Assembly: GCF_024713945.1 (NCBI RefSeq)
Contig: NC_134682.1
Span: 1,612,001-1,676,000 of the forward strand
Reading direction: 5' to 3'
Length of the DNA: 64,000 bases
DNA from: Dermatophagoides farinae
Lineage: Eukaryota > Arthropoda > Arachnida > Sarcoptiformes > Pyroglyphidae
How positions within the stretch are numbered: position 1 is the first letter of the stretch; each line of letters starts with the position of its first letter. Shown piece by piece: positions 48,919 to 61,756 of the stretch. A model generated the notes under the pieces. The model had not been told where the DNA came from. It saw only the letters and a program-made list of their open reading frames with translations, and searched no databases. The translations under genes and the position numbers were made by a program.

Positions 48919-51900
48919 TCAATCGTGATTGTAACACAGTGATGAGCAAAGGATGATAATAATAGTTATGATAATAATTGATCCAAGTCGTTGATGGTGG
49001 CCATTAGTTATTGATAATGATGAATTTATTTTCATTCCAGGTGTCAATTCTGGTGCCATATAATTTGTTTCATATTCCCAAATTTCATTTCCATCATCAT
49101 CATTATCATTGCCATCATCATGAAGATGATTTCGGTTATTATTAATGTTCATAGTAAAGTCTGACAAAATTAAAAAAAAAATGGAAATGAAAATAAAAAT
49201 AAGTCATTGTTGACATATATATGGGTTTTTTTCTTCAAATGTAATGTTTACCTTGATGATCTTGAGACTGATGAACATTTTTAATAATCATATTTTCCGA
49301 TGTTTTAGTTGGCTTATCTAAATTATGATTCTGTTTGTTTTCATATAAATTTGAATTTGACTTTTGATTCGGATTCTGATTCTGATTTTGATATTTTCGT
49401 ATGATAGTTGTTGGTCGTTGTGGTTTAATTGGTCGCCTTGTAGATGGTGGCCGTTTTCTTTCCAAAAGTTGTACAAAATTTTTTTCACTACCCATTTTAT
49501 TTTTAGCTATACAATTATATTTATCAAAATCATTTTTCTGTATATCACTAATTTTGAGCCTAATGAAGCAAAATGTTAATTTTTTTTTTGATTACAACAA
49601 AAAAAACCATGTATTACCTGGCAATAAATCTATAGGAAATGATACTTTCATTCATCGATAATGTATATTTCCTATCACTATAAACAATTGGTGGTAATTG
49701 ATTATTTTTTTGCCAATAAACATTAGCCCTTGGATAGGATTCAATATGACATTCAATTGTAGGATTGGCATTGATTATTGCTTCGACCATACGTTTATTT
49801 GTCCATATTATTGGTGCAACTAATTAGGATAAAAGGAATGTTTCAAGAATTTTTTCATAATTTAAATATAAACTTACAGCTGACGCCAAGAAATATTCGT
49901 TTACTTATGGTTGGCAATATACCATTGGAAGCAATACAAAGATAGGCACCTATATATAGCAAACCATATATCGCATTTACATTAGAGATTCAATATGAAA
50001 AAAAAAATTTTTGATTTTACCCATTTGATGTCTGGAAACATTTTTTAAATTCAAATGTTGACCTTTGATTGTCAACGATGCTTTTAAAAATGAAATGAAA
50101 TGATTAATCACCAATAATTGATCAATTCATTATAGATTTACTTACAATCATTTGTTTGTGAATCCAATTGAATTGGTTGTTCATCTTCACGACGCCATAA
50201 AATCTGTGGTTCTGGCCGTCCATTTGCTGAACAATGTAATGTTGCCGATGAATTTTCTGTTATATCAAAATCTGAACTAGTTTTTTCCTCAATAAATGAT
50301 GGTGGAACTTTTTTTTATTTTAAAATCATAATTATAAACCAGAAAAATAAAAAATGATAATTTTTCATCAACAATTCAACACACACAAACTTACCATTCA
50401 CTTCTAGATGACCGATTTGTATACGCATTGGTTTTGTATTCACTTGACACATATAAAAACCACGATCCATTTCCTGTACATCATGTATGGTCAAATAAAA
50501 TGTTGTATTCGCATGTGATCGTACTGAAATACGTCCATTTTTACTGATAACCGTATCATGCATGGCTAACAATACATGATGATCCTGATGAAACCAGACC
50601 AGCTGTCCGAGAACAAACCAAAAAAAAAAAAAAAAAAAAAAACGAAGAACGAACAAAAAAAATTCAAAAAAAAAAAAATAAAATAAAACATATGTTGATG
50701 AACAAAACAAAACAAAACAAAAAATAGAAGAACATAAACGATTCAATTCAAGTTTCAATTTTTTTTTAATTTAATTTAATTCAATTTAATCCAATATATA
50801 TGCGCGATATCTCTAAAACATTTCATCCTTTTTCTTCATTACTCAACAATCATCATCATCATCATCAAAATAGATTATTACAATTATTGTTCAGTTGGTG
50901 ATGATGATGATGATGATGATGATATTAAACTTGTCAGACAACACAAGTCTTTTTTGACAAGTTTTTTTTTATAAAAAAAAAAAATTTTTTTCGCTTGCTT
51001 TTCAACAACAACAACAAATAGTGAAAACTGCTGCTGCTGCTGCTACTGCTGCTATTCAAGAAACATTTAGCAAAACATTTCATATAGTTATATGTCATTG
51101 TTCCACAATCACAATTACATGCACTCGAGAATAACATTCCATTTCACAACGATTGTCTTGATGTCATCATCATCATCATCATCGTTTCATAAGTTTTCTA
51201 TTCATTCTGTCATTCTGTTATTATTATTCACAGAATGATGCATTTCTTTGTGTGTATATGTGTGTGTGTGTGTGTGTCTATTGTGGTATATTTGTGTATA
51301 TTCTGGGATGTCAATATTGTTGTTGTCACATCATTTTTTTTCAATAGGAAAAAAAAGATTGAAGGGAATATCACTGTGTGTGTGTGTGTGTGTGTGTTAG
51401 ACTTGTTTTTTGTTTCTCTCTTTCTTTGTATGATAAGCATTTGGATTCTTTTTTTTTTCGTTAAAGATAATAATATGGTGCTAATTGGCCATCTATTGGT
51501 CATCTAGTCAGGCAGATCGACTGACCAACCAACCAGATCATCAAATTGATTGATTTTTGTTGTTGTTGTTGTTGTTGTTGTTTGGATTCATGTACGCTCA
51601 TCATCATATCCTCGAATATATTGTGGGTATTGGAATGCATGAAATAAGGATTATTAATCAGGATCGAAAAAAAAGTATCGAATTTTTTTTTGTTTTGAAG
51701 ATGTGTTGCATTAAAAAAAAATTGAAATCGATAAACTGATCGTGTGTGTGTGTGTGTTTGTGTGTTCGGATCGAACGCACACGAAATGATCCAGAATAGA
51801 AAATAAAAATGATCCATAACTGGAGAAAAAAAAATCATAACCGCTGAGCAGGCTAAGCATTAGTATTGTGAAAACCAAAAAAAAAAAAAAAAAATTTCAT

Positions 51901-54622
51901 CAATCAAAAACAAAAAAAAAATTCTTTCTCTGTTTGAAACAAGTTGCCCAATTTTCGACGATTCTATCATTTTGAAATGATGATGATCATCATCATCATG
52001 ATTATGATGAACAACTGGTCGAAATTAAATTAAATTAAAGTTAAATTTTCCATTTTTTCCCCCATTTTTTTCGTTCTTACCCAACGAAAAAAAACGGATG
52101 AATGGATCCGGAATATCTCCCTGAGAAAGGATTTTGCAAATTTTTTGTTTTGTTTTTAGCTTGTTTCATTTCATTGAAATATAAAAATTCTTTTGTTTCT
52201 TTTTTTTTTGTTCACCGCCAATATTATCGATTATAGAAGAGAATTAAGAATTTTTTTCCTCTTCGAAAACCAAAAAATAAAGAAACAGAAAATTCTTTGG
52301 AATTCTAGTGTGAAGAAACCAGTGAAAAAAAAATTCTCTATACAGAATTGAATGAAAATCATAAATGGAACAATGTATAATAATTCTATGACAACGAAAA
52401 ATTTTTTTTTTCTTTTTTTTGGAACGGGTTAAAAAGGATTGAATTTATGGCAACTGGAAAACAAAACAGAAAAAAAAACACTTTCATTTATCATTTTTTG
52501 ATATTATTTTTGTTGTTGATGAAATGATCACATTCTATTTGGCAATTCCAATTTTTCAAGATTCATAAGAAGAAGAATAAAAAAAAAACACAAAGACAAG
52601 TCTCAATTCCAAGAATAAGTAGAGAAGAAAAAATTTGAGTGACAAACAACATCGGTTTGTTCGAAATTTTCTTACTCATTCGCTAAATGATGGCTATTCT
52701 ATTTGTAACCCCATCATATTACAGATTCAATTCAATTGGAAAAATGAAACCCATAAAAAAAGGCCGGGATTATTCATGATCATGATGATAATGTTGAAGG
52801 TCGACGACTAACCAACCGACAGACCGATTGTGAATTTTCTTTTGTTGTTGTTGCTGCTGCTGCTGCTGTACAACAAACGATTGTAACACAACAAATCAGT
52901 CATGACAATTAAATATGGTGGAATCTGTTTTTCATTTTTAGGCTGTCCATCATTCATTCATTTCATTCATTCCATTTTATTCATCCATATGTGGATATAT
53001 TTCGTTTCTTTTTTTTATTATCGTCATTGAAATTGTTGTTGTTAGAATTGGCTACAACAACCAGGCCAGAATCCATTTTATTATTACTACACACTCTTTC
53101 TGTCTATGTATGTTCAGTGTTCTCATATCTCAAATTTACTAAATTGATCTTTTGTGTTGTCATCATCGTTTAACTCTTTATTTTATTCTCAATTCTCAAC
53201 ATTTCATATACGATTGTATGTATGTAATGTATAGCACATACAATCGCATATTATTTGCTTATTCAGCATCAGAATATTGTTCAAAAAAAAAAAAAAAAAA
53301 AAAAACACAAAACATTCACACACACAATGGGATAAAAAAAAGAAGAGAAAAAATAAAAAATAATGTGACCAAAGCTAAGTAATGATTAAGAATTGTAGAA
53401 TTGTAGAATTCCACATGTGTGTGTGTGTGCGTCTTAAATTGAATCGAAAGAATTATTATTATTATTATTATTATAAGAGTTAATTAAAGAATAAATTCTA
53501 ACTAAGATATAAAAAAAGGTCAAAAAATGTTATTATTCAAAGATTTATTGAATTTTTTTTTTAATTTCAATGAACAACAGTTGCAGCAGCAGCAGCAGCA
53601 GCAGCCATAATAATGATAATAATTATCTACCCGGCTGCTGTCGAACAACCGGATTCAAGTACATTGAACAGGAAGTAGTGTAAGAATAATAATAATCATC
53701 ATCATTATTCAAATAATGAATTATCATCTCATTCACACACAAAACCAATGAATGACTTACACGAAAATCTTTTAATTTTGGAAATACACATTCAAATGTT
53801 GCATCACGACCAGCAGTAACGGTTATATTTTTCATTGTATTTGGCCAATCTGAATTATTTGGTGTTGCTGAAATGACGTGTCTTGCGTCATGATTCTGAT
53901 GATGCTGATGCTGATGCTGATTGTGATTTCGATGATGATGATGATTTTTAATTTTATCATTATCATCCTGTTCATTATCATCATTAGGATGCAGATGTTG
54001 CTTTCTTTGATTTTTCAATGATGATATTTCATCTAAATCATTTAGTTGTTGGCCATCATCATCATCTTGTACATTTGTTGTTGTTGTTATTTTGGTTTGA
54101 AGATGATGATTCCAATGATTGTATGGTCGATGTTGTTGTTGTTGTTGTTGTTGATGATGATTCCTAATTTTTTTTTTCGATATGATGTTTTTCATATCGA
54201 TATTTGATTCAAATAAGTAAAAAAAAAATGAAAAGAAATGATAACTAATTAGTATAATGATTCTAGGCTTGTTTTCATGTTATATTGAACATGATGATGA
54301 TGATGATGAAATCAATTATTTACCACGATAATAATGAACGATGTGATCGTTGTATTAATGAAATATTTTTCCATTTATTATGATCAACATGATCAAATGA
54401 AGAAGATGAATAAGATTCAGTGGCCACAATAGAATTTATATTATGATTTATAATTGTTGTTGCCGATGTTTCTAAGGATGGTGATTCAATAATGATTTGA
54501 TCATCATTAGGAATGTTTGAATTTTTCATTATAATTGTATGATGATGATAATCATTCTGTTTATCATTATTTTGATCCAAACAAACAATCATTGTTGTAG
54601 TCATCATCATCATCATCATCAT
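48919..54622 (-). CDS. Three-Ig-domain GPI-anchored cell-surface protein, DIP/lachesin group
   Basis: Exons 5' to 3': about 54622-54324 (weak), 54244-53761, 50602-50395, 50307-50146, 50080-50021, 49949-49878, 49819-49618, 49559-49252, 49160-48919. All phases agree; one intron is 3.2 kb, the rest 55-91 bp. Ig1 has ATFECVFP, LVWFHQD, VISKNGRISV and DRGFYMCQVNTKPM. Ig2 has VPPSFIEE, ATLHCSANGRPEPQILWRRE and HQMGAYLCIASNG. Ig3 has FAPIIWTNK, TIECHIESYP, VYWQKN and DKYNCIAKN. These are strong DIP/IgLON-like signatures. A basic/Asn/Gln-rich stalk leads to a hydrophobic C-terminus (LGSIIIITIIIILCSSLC), a likely GPI signal. DIPs bind Dpr proteins in synaptic matching. The N-terminus is odd: about 160 residues rich in His, Gln and Asp precede Ig1 and no clear signal peptide is visible, so the true 5' exon may be missing. 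Confidence 0.85.
53583..53605. repeat. (GCA)n microsatellite
   Basis: Seven GCA units lie in the large intron of the DIP-like gene, just downstream of its Ig1 5' exon. Confidence 0.85.
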
Positions 54623-55698
54623 CTTCGTGTAGAAACATCTGGTCAAAGTTGGCTTAATAGAATCTATAATAGAATCAAAAAAAAAAAAAAACAAAAAAAA
54701 CAGACAAAATTAAATTGTAAATAAATATTAATCACACACAGAATATTGACCAAAAAAAAAAAAAAAGAATCAGGCAGGTAATCTCTGCACTGAATGAAAT
54801 GAATTTTCGTTTGCATTAAATTTTCATTTCATTATTATTCAATCTGTAAATAAATTCTATCAAAGAATTATAATTATATATTCCATCATCATGATATTAA
54901 TGATCATGATGATGATGATGACCATTATGGCACGTATTGGAATTTTTTTCTTTCCGGAATCGGATTTGTTATTCACATATGGAACATGTCTCTATCTATC
55001 TATCTATCTATTTACAATGTTTCTGGTTTGTATGTTTTCAATCATAGTTATGATATGGAAAATGAAATTAGAAAAAAAACAATCTACTGATGATTATCAA
55101 TTATCATTATTAGTATTTTTTTTTTGTTTCAATGAATTATTAGTATTCAGCTGATCAAATCATATATATTGTATATGATGGATGCTGTTGTTGTAGTGGT
55201 GGTGGTGGTGGTCATTCGTACAGCAAAAAAAATACTTTTGATTTGGAACTTTTGAATTCATTTTTTTTCTACCTGATATCCGGTGGTGGATAAATATTTT
55301 TTTTTTTTCATTTCAGGTTTTTTTTTGTTTGTCTATGCTTTTTTGTTGCTGTTGTTGTTGTTGTTGTTGTTGTTGTTCCAGAATATTGTTTGTTTGAGTT
55401 TGTTTCATATCGTCATCATCACCAAGAGGTTTATGAGTGGAAATTTTTCATTGAATAAATTAATTAATTAATTAATGAAAATGAATTATAGAAAATTTAT
55501 TTATCCACACACACACACACAGGTTTACTTACTCTAATTTTTTTTTCATCTGTTTATACTATCCAGGTTAGTTTTTTTTCCGGACAAGATAGAAAAAAAA
55601 GTAGGGAAGATTATGTTTATTCAAGCCAAAACATTATTGACAAAAAAATTGAATTATGATCATCATCATCATCATCATGTTGAGAATGAAAAAAAAAA

Positions 55699-55956
55699 AT
55701 GTTTCCGGGAGCAAAATTAATTCGATTCCAATATATATGGCCAATGTGTGTAGATATTCATCATCACCATCATCGTCATCATCATTGTACAAACAAACAG
55801 ATAAATGAATTGCAAAGCAACATCAGTAACAACAACAACAACAACAAAAGAATATTCCATCATAATAATAAACATAGATTAAAAGTATTAGGGCATTGTA
55901 ATTTCTATTACGCCGAAAAAAAATCATCATTTGAAAATGAAACTTCTAACTTCTAA
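55699..55956 (+). CDS. Possible small ORF, 85 aa, unknown
   Basis: ATG to TAA with mixed residues at both ends (MFPGAKLIRFQYIWPMCVD and HRLKVLGHCNFYYAEKKSSF) around a His run and an Asn run. No family is recognised and no splice context is clear. It may be chance in repeat-rich DNA. Confidence 0.15.
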   Translation: MFPGAKLIRFQYIWPMCVDIHHHHHRHHHCTNKQINELQSNISNNNNNNKRIFHHNNKHRLKVLGHCNFYYAEKKSSFENETSNF

Positions 55957-57598
55957 CCACATTAATGATGATCATGATGATGATGATGAAAAAAAATCAA
56001 AGATAATGCCCATCAATGTTTATCTCATCAATATTTTCATCGAAAATACATTATTTCGGGCAAACAAAAACAGAAAAAAAAATTCGAATAATGAAAAAAC
56101 AAACACCGAACAAAATGATGTTGTTTTGTTCTGTTCATAAATGACGAATATATCACCGATAGAAATAGTTTCGAATTTATTTGATGATGATTATCATTAT
56201 ATGTGATTAGGTCAGATGGCAAACAATAAACAATCATCATCATTTGATGATCCAAGTGGACAGTATAAAATGATTCATTTTTTTTAGGTTTCTGGATCGA
56301 GAAAAAAAAACAACAACAGATCTATGAACAAATGGATTTGAAATTTTGAACCAGCAAAAAAAAACGATGAAATTCAGTGATGCATTAAATTTATTATAGT
56401 TTTTATCCACAAAGATGATTGAAAATGAAAAAAAGCAAAATCTATGATGGCCGAAATAAAAAATTGACTCGTTTGTCTTTTTTTTTCATATACAAACACA
56501 CACACACACACACACACATCATATATCTTGATGAAATTAACTTTTATCTGATTTGATTCAATTTCTACAAACAACAAACAACAAACGACGACAACGACGA
56601 CAACGACGACGACCGTGGAAAACATCTCAGATAACTTCTTTATTTTTTTTCTTTATTTGAAAATTGATTTCAAGTTTACGAAAGAAAAATTGGAAAATTT
56701 TCTGAAAAAAATTCTTGTTCAAAAAATATAGAAAAATCATCATTTGAAACTTACAAGAATGATAAGGCGCCATTGTTTTTTTTTATTCTTCTTAATTTTC
56801 TGCTTTTCGTTTGTTGATCGGAATCGGAATTGGAATTTGTCTTTTTTTTTGAATGAAAATAAGGTGAATTTTTTTTTTTGGTCAATGAATAAACCAAATA
56901 ATCACTTGTGGCAATTTCAAATGTTTTGAATGATTATGATGATCAAGTAGTGTCATCATCATCATCATCAATGATCACTATTACAGTTGGACCAAAGAGA
57001 TAGATAGAAAATAAAATCGATTCAAATCGATCGATGATTGGTCATCATCAATGAACAATTAGGACAATTTTTGTTGTTGTCAGATCGTTGTGGTCGTCAT
57101 CATTATTATTTCAATATAAAAACAATTCAGCGAAAAATAATAATAAAACACATTAAGAAGATTAACATTCGATCATCATCAATTTTGTGTAAGCCAATAA
57201 TATTCTTGTTGATTAGTGTTGGTTTTGTTTGTTATGTGGTAACAAGAAGAATTTTTTCCTCTTATCTTTTAACGATTGAAAATTGGCTTAAGAATTTTGT
57301 TTCAATTGACAATTTTCAATCTGAGAGAGAGAGAGAGAGAGAGAGTGAGAGAGAAAAAAAAATCGTTATTCGTTGTCTAGGGCGATAATATCAATGGATA
57401 ATTCTCAATAATAATAACCGGATAGATTCTGGTGATGATTAATTTAATTGACATGGTAAACACACACACACAAACACAAAGAAGTTATTGATGAAAAATT
57501 TCATTTTACGCATTCATTCAAGTTTTTTTTTATGATCATCCTCATGAAATTATAGGTAGTAAAATGATGATGATGATGATGACGAGAAGGATGGAACG

Positions 57599-57787
57599 AT
57601 GGATCCAGCCAATTTTAATTTAAAAATGGTCGTAAATTTGATTATATTTTTGATGATGATAATAATATTCGTATTTTTATCGCATCAAAAAAATAAAAAA
57701 AATAAAAAAAAACCATCGTCGACAGAAAAAATTCCAATCGGTTGTGATTTGGCTATGGACAACAAACAAAAAAATTTCTTCACATAG
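57599..57787 (+). CDS. Possible small single-pass membrane protein, 62 aa
   Basis: The frame starts MDPANFNLKMV, continues into a strongly hydrophobic segment (VNLIIFLMMIIIFVFL, about residues 11-27) and then a basic Lys/Asn run and a polar tail (IPIGCDLAMDNKQ). That is the layout of a small type III or signal-anchor membrane protein. The Lys run is encoded by an A-rich repeat, and no homologue is recognised, so chance is a serious alternative. Confidence 0.18.
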   Translation: MDPANFNLKMVVNLIIFLMMIIIFVFLSHQKNKKNKKKPSSTEKIPIGCDLAMDNKQKNFFT

Positions 57788-60700
57788 AAGATAATCATAC
57801 GCGTGTTCGTTTTCGTCTATGGCGTTTGAATGATTATTCTGAAACTCTTAATAGACCAATCACACATACACAATGGATCCCGATATATTTATATTATATT
57901 AAAGTGAAAAAAAAAAATTTCTGTCGATCTGGCTGGCGCGGATGTTGCGTAGCAAATGTGTTTGATGTGTGTGTGTGTCTCTGTGTGTGTGTGCCAAATG
58001 GATCGCATCCAATCATAGTGATGTGTTTTTTTTTGAGATGTATATGTGGCGGTACATCCACATGTGAACATATAATCAATGTTTTGGAATCCCGACAATG
58101 AAGACGACATTGCAACATAGCAATTTCAACTGCAACTATGACGAATAGAATAAAAGAAATAGTGGAAAAGGAAAGAATAAAGAAAATAGTCATTCAACAT
58201 TTCACTACGACCAACAACCAACAAAAATAATAATAACCAATATATAATATACAAACAAGTCATTTTGTCTTGTTCCAAAAAGAGAGAGAGAGTCAAAGTT
58301 CCACTAGTGTGTGTACACTAGTCATTTTTTTTTTGTATTATTGAATTTCAACCAATGAATTGGTTTTTTTTCCTCTGGTTTTATTCATGGTCATGATTCA
58401 TAGTGGTTCATTCTTATTCGACGACAACAACGACAACAACAACAACAACAAATGAAAAAAAAAATCACGATCGATATCTTCAGGATCAATTGGATTCCGA
58501 TATTATGAAAGACTACTAGATTTGTAGACTATATTGTTGAGGTTTTTTTTTTGCTGCCTTATTACAATGTGAGATGAAATTCCATATTTCACATTAACAA
58601 CTTTTTTTTCGGGTTATTTCGTGTTGTTGTTGCTTTGACTATGTCAATTTTTTATATTAGATCAAAAGAAAGAGTTCAGCCATCATCATCATTGGATTTT
58701 TTTTTTATTCATTACGATGATGTTAGTGGATCCATCAAAAGAAGAAAAAAAATGATGCATAAAACAAAAAAAAACAAAAAAAAAACAAAGTGATGAAGAT
58801 AACAGCAAGACATGACTAGCTAGATTTGTTAACTTGAAGTTAACAAAGATCCAAAAAACAGAAAAAAAAGAAACAGAAAGTTTCTAGAAAATTGTAAATT
58901 CATTTTCATTACCATGGTGAAATATATCGTTTTTTTTGTTCTCTGGTAAATTTGTGAATGAAACAGAAACAAATTGACAACGGCACAATTGTGAGAGATG
59001 ATGATGAGAGAAATATCATCATCATTGAATTTGAAAATAAAAGTTCAATATAAGCTATTAATAGTCTACAAAAATTTGAAATCATGTTTTTTTCCAAAAA
59101 AAATCTATTGAAAATCTTTATATAAAAAAAAATAATTTCCTTTACAAAATCATCCAGAAATGCCATGAATCTATTATGTACTCATCCATTTTTTTTTTTC
59201 GTTGTAGAGATAAAAATCAACGAAATGAAATGAATCACATCATCATGTTTTTTTTGTGCGAAATAGAAAAAGAGAGAGAGAGAGAGTGAGTGGGAGATGG
59301 ATCGGTTAGTCGTTTTCGTTGGTTGGTTGGTTGGTCGGTCGGTTATTCGGGATAAATGTGTATCTGGATGGATGAATGGTGTTGATGGTTTGAAACAAGA
59401 CAACTATTGGATAGATCATGACGACCAACCCCAAATTGTCTAAAACTATGGATAAAGTTGATCTACACACACACACACACACACACAAGTCGTACAAATG
59501 AGTGACAGCATCCATCCAAATTTATTTTTTTGGGTTCCACATAAATAGAACAAAAAAAAAGAAAAAGAAAAACACCAGATACAACATCAGCAACAGCAGC
59601 AGGAAACATTTCATCTTATATTCTCCCATTCTACATTCATTGCCCCATCGTTTTCTCCAAACTACTGATCCAAAATTTGAACTTTGAAAAAGGGCACAGA
59701 AAAAAAGGATAATTTCTTTATGGTTTGACTATTTTATGGTATATTGGATCATCCTTATATGACCAAAAAAATGTTGATGATGACTATACCGACCGCCACC
59801 ACCACCACCATTATTGAGTATTCAAAATGAATGAATCCTAGAAAAAAATACTCGAAAGTGAACTTTGACATTGACGGTCATTTGGTTGATGATTGTTTCT
59901 GTTGACGCCAGTATTCATTTTGGTTGAATCAGAACAGAAGATTTTTTTTTATGCAGTTTATGGTTTTTGATTGCTGTAACATATACATCAAGTAGTAGTC
60001 AATGATTGCATGGATTTTCCCAATTGATTGTGAATGAATGTTGTTTCATTGGACCATTCCGTTTCAAAATTCTTGTTTGTCCATTGGATTTTTGGTCATT
60101 TTTATTTATTATATCCGGATACAACTCACATCACCATCTTTTATTATGGTAATCACAAAATGACAACAACAACAACAACAAAAAGTTTTCATGATGCTAC
60201 AAGTGCCATTTTGATTTGGCCTGTTGTTGTTGTTGTTGTTGTTTTCGTTATTGAAACTTCGTTTCTTTTTTTTGATGAAAATTCTAGATTTTTTTTCTAT
60301 CATTCATGATTAACCCTATGTGTGTAACAAAATAAAAAAAAAGAAGGAATCATAAATCATAAACAATACAACAACAACAACAACAACAACAACGGCGTAA
60401 ACCGTCGTATTTTTACATTTCGGTTGTTGTTGTTGTTGTTGTTTTATTGTAAATTTCTCCAAGGAACAACAACAACAACAACAACAGCAGCAGAAAAAAA
60501 AAGAAAAATTACCGAAAGAAAACAAAACAAAACAAAACAAAAAAAAACATTTAACCCATATTAGTTAAGTCAAGTCATTCATTCATTCATTTAGTATTTA
60601 GTTTAGTTAATTTTTTTTTATATATTAGACTTTAGTTGTTCATTAAGTTTGTCTGCCTGTCTTAACTCCCGGTTTTAATAATAATGATGATGATATAATA

Positions 60701-61664
60701 TTAAATTCTTAACTTGACATTCTACATGGTGGTTTATTATTTCATTTAAATAATCACCAAAGAAAACAAAACACAGAAAGAGAGAGCGAAAGCGTAATAA
60801 TCTAATCTAGTAAGATTTACAGGGATAATTTATGATTAACAACAACAACTGAATTTTTAGCCATTTTATTATTATTATTATTTTAGTGTAGTAGTCATCA
60901 TCTACCCATCCGCTTTCATATATACACATACACGAAACAGATTTTTTGATCATAATATAATCATTTATACTGCCTAAACCGATGTTTCAATTCTTTATTT
61001 TTTTTTTTTTTTGAACACACACACACAAAAAAAATACAAGAATCGTTTTTCTATTGTCAACATAATCTATTACACACACACACACACACATATTTGCTAT
61101 ATCGGTGTATTGTCGTTAATAAAAATCGAGAAAATGGCAAAAAAAAAAAAAAAAAAAATCAGTTCAAAAACAAAAAAAAAAAAAAAAAAAAACGATCAGT
61201 TGTTCCAGAAACAGGGTGACATGGCACACACACACACACACACACACACAGGGTTTTTTTTCTGTTTTGAAAAAAACTTTTTTTTGTTCACATTTCTACA
61301 ACCATACGGCAAATCCATACTAACACGATCGTCATCATCAAATTTGATATTTTCGGTAACAAATAGAAAAAAAACAAGAAAATTTTTTTTTGTCTCTGTC
61401 AAAAATTCATCAATGGTCAATAGAGTGTGAAGCAAACTCACACACACACACACACGATTGCATCACTAATTATTCAAAGAATATTGGATATTGGAAAAAA
61501 AAACAATGGATGGATAAAAAGAAAGCAAGAAAAAAAATGAATAATTTGAATAATAAAAAAAACATTCACACCGGCCAACAATAGAGTGTGTGCAAGAATA
61601 TTATTATTATTATCATTTAGATTAATTCTTCATGACAATATGTTCATCATAATCAATCTCATCA

Positions 61665-61756
61665 TTCGCTACTGCTGCTGCTACCGTCGCTATTGTTGAT
61701 TATCAATATATTCGCTACTGCTGCTGCTACCGTCGCCATTGTTGATTATCAATATA
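61665..61756 (+). repeat. 46-bp tandem duplication
   Basis: Two adjacent 46-bp copies (61665-61710 and 61711-61756) begin TTCGCTACTGCTGCTGCTAC and end TGATTATCAATATA. They differ at a single base (T to C), so the duplication is probably recent. Each copy contains a short (CTG)n run. Confidence 0.85.

Noticed and set aside
58302-58325. Palindrome ACTAGTGT-GTGT-ACACTAGT
   Set aside because: The stem is only eight base pairs, next to TG-repeat DNA; it is too short to support a functional RNA or element.
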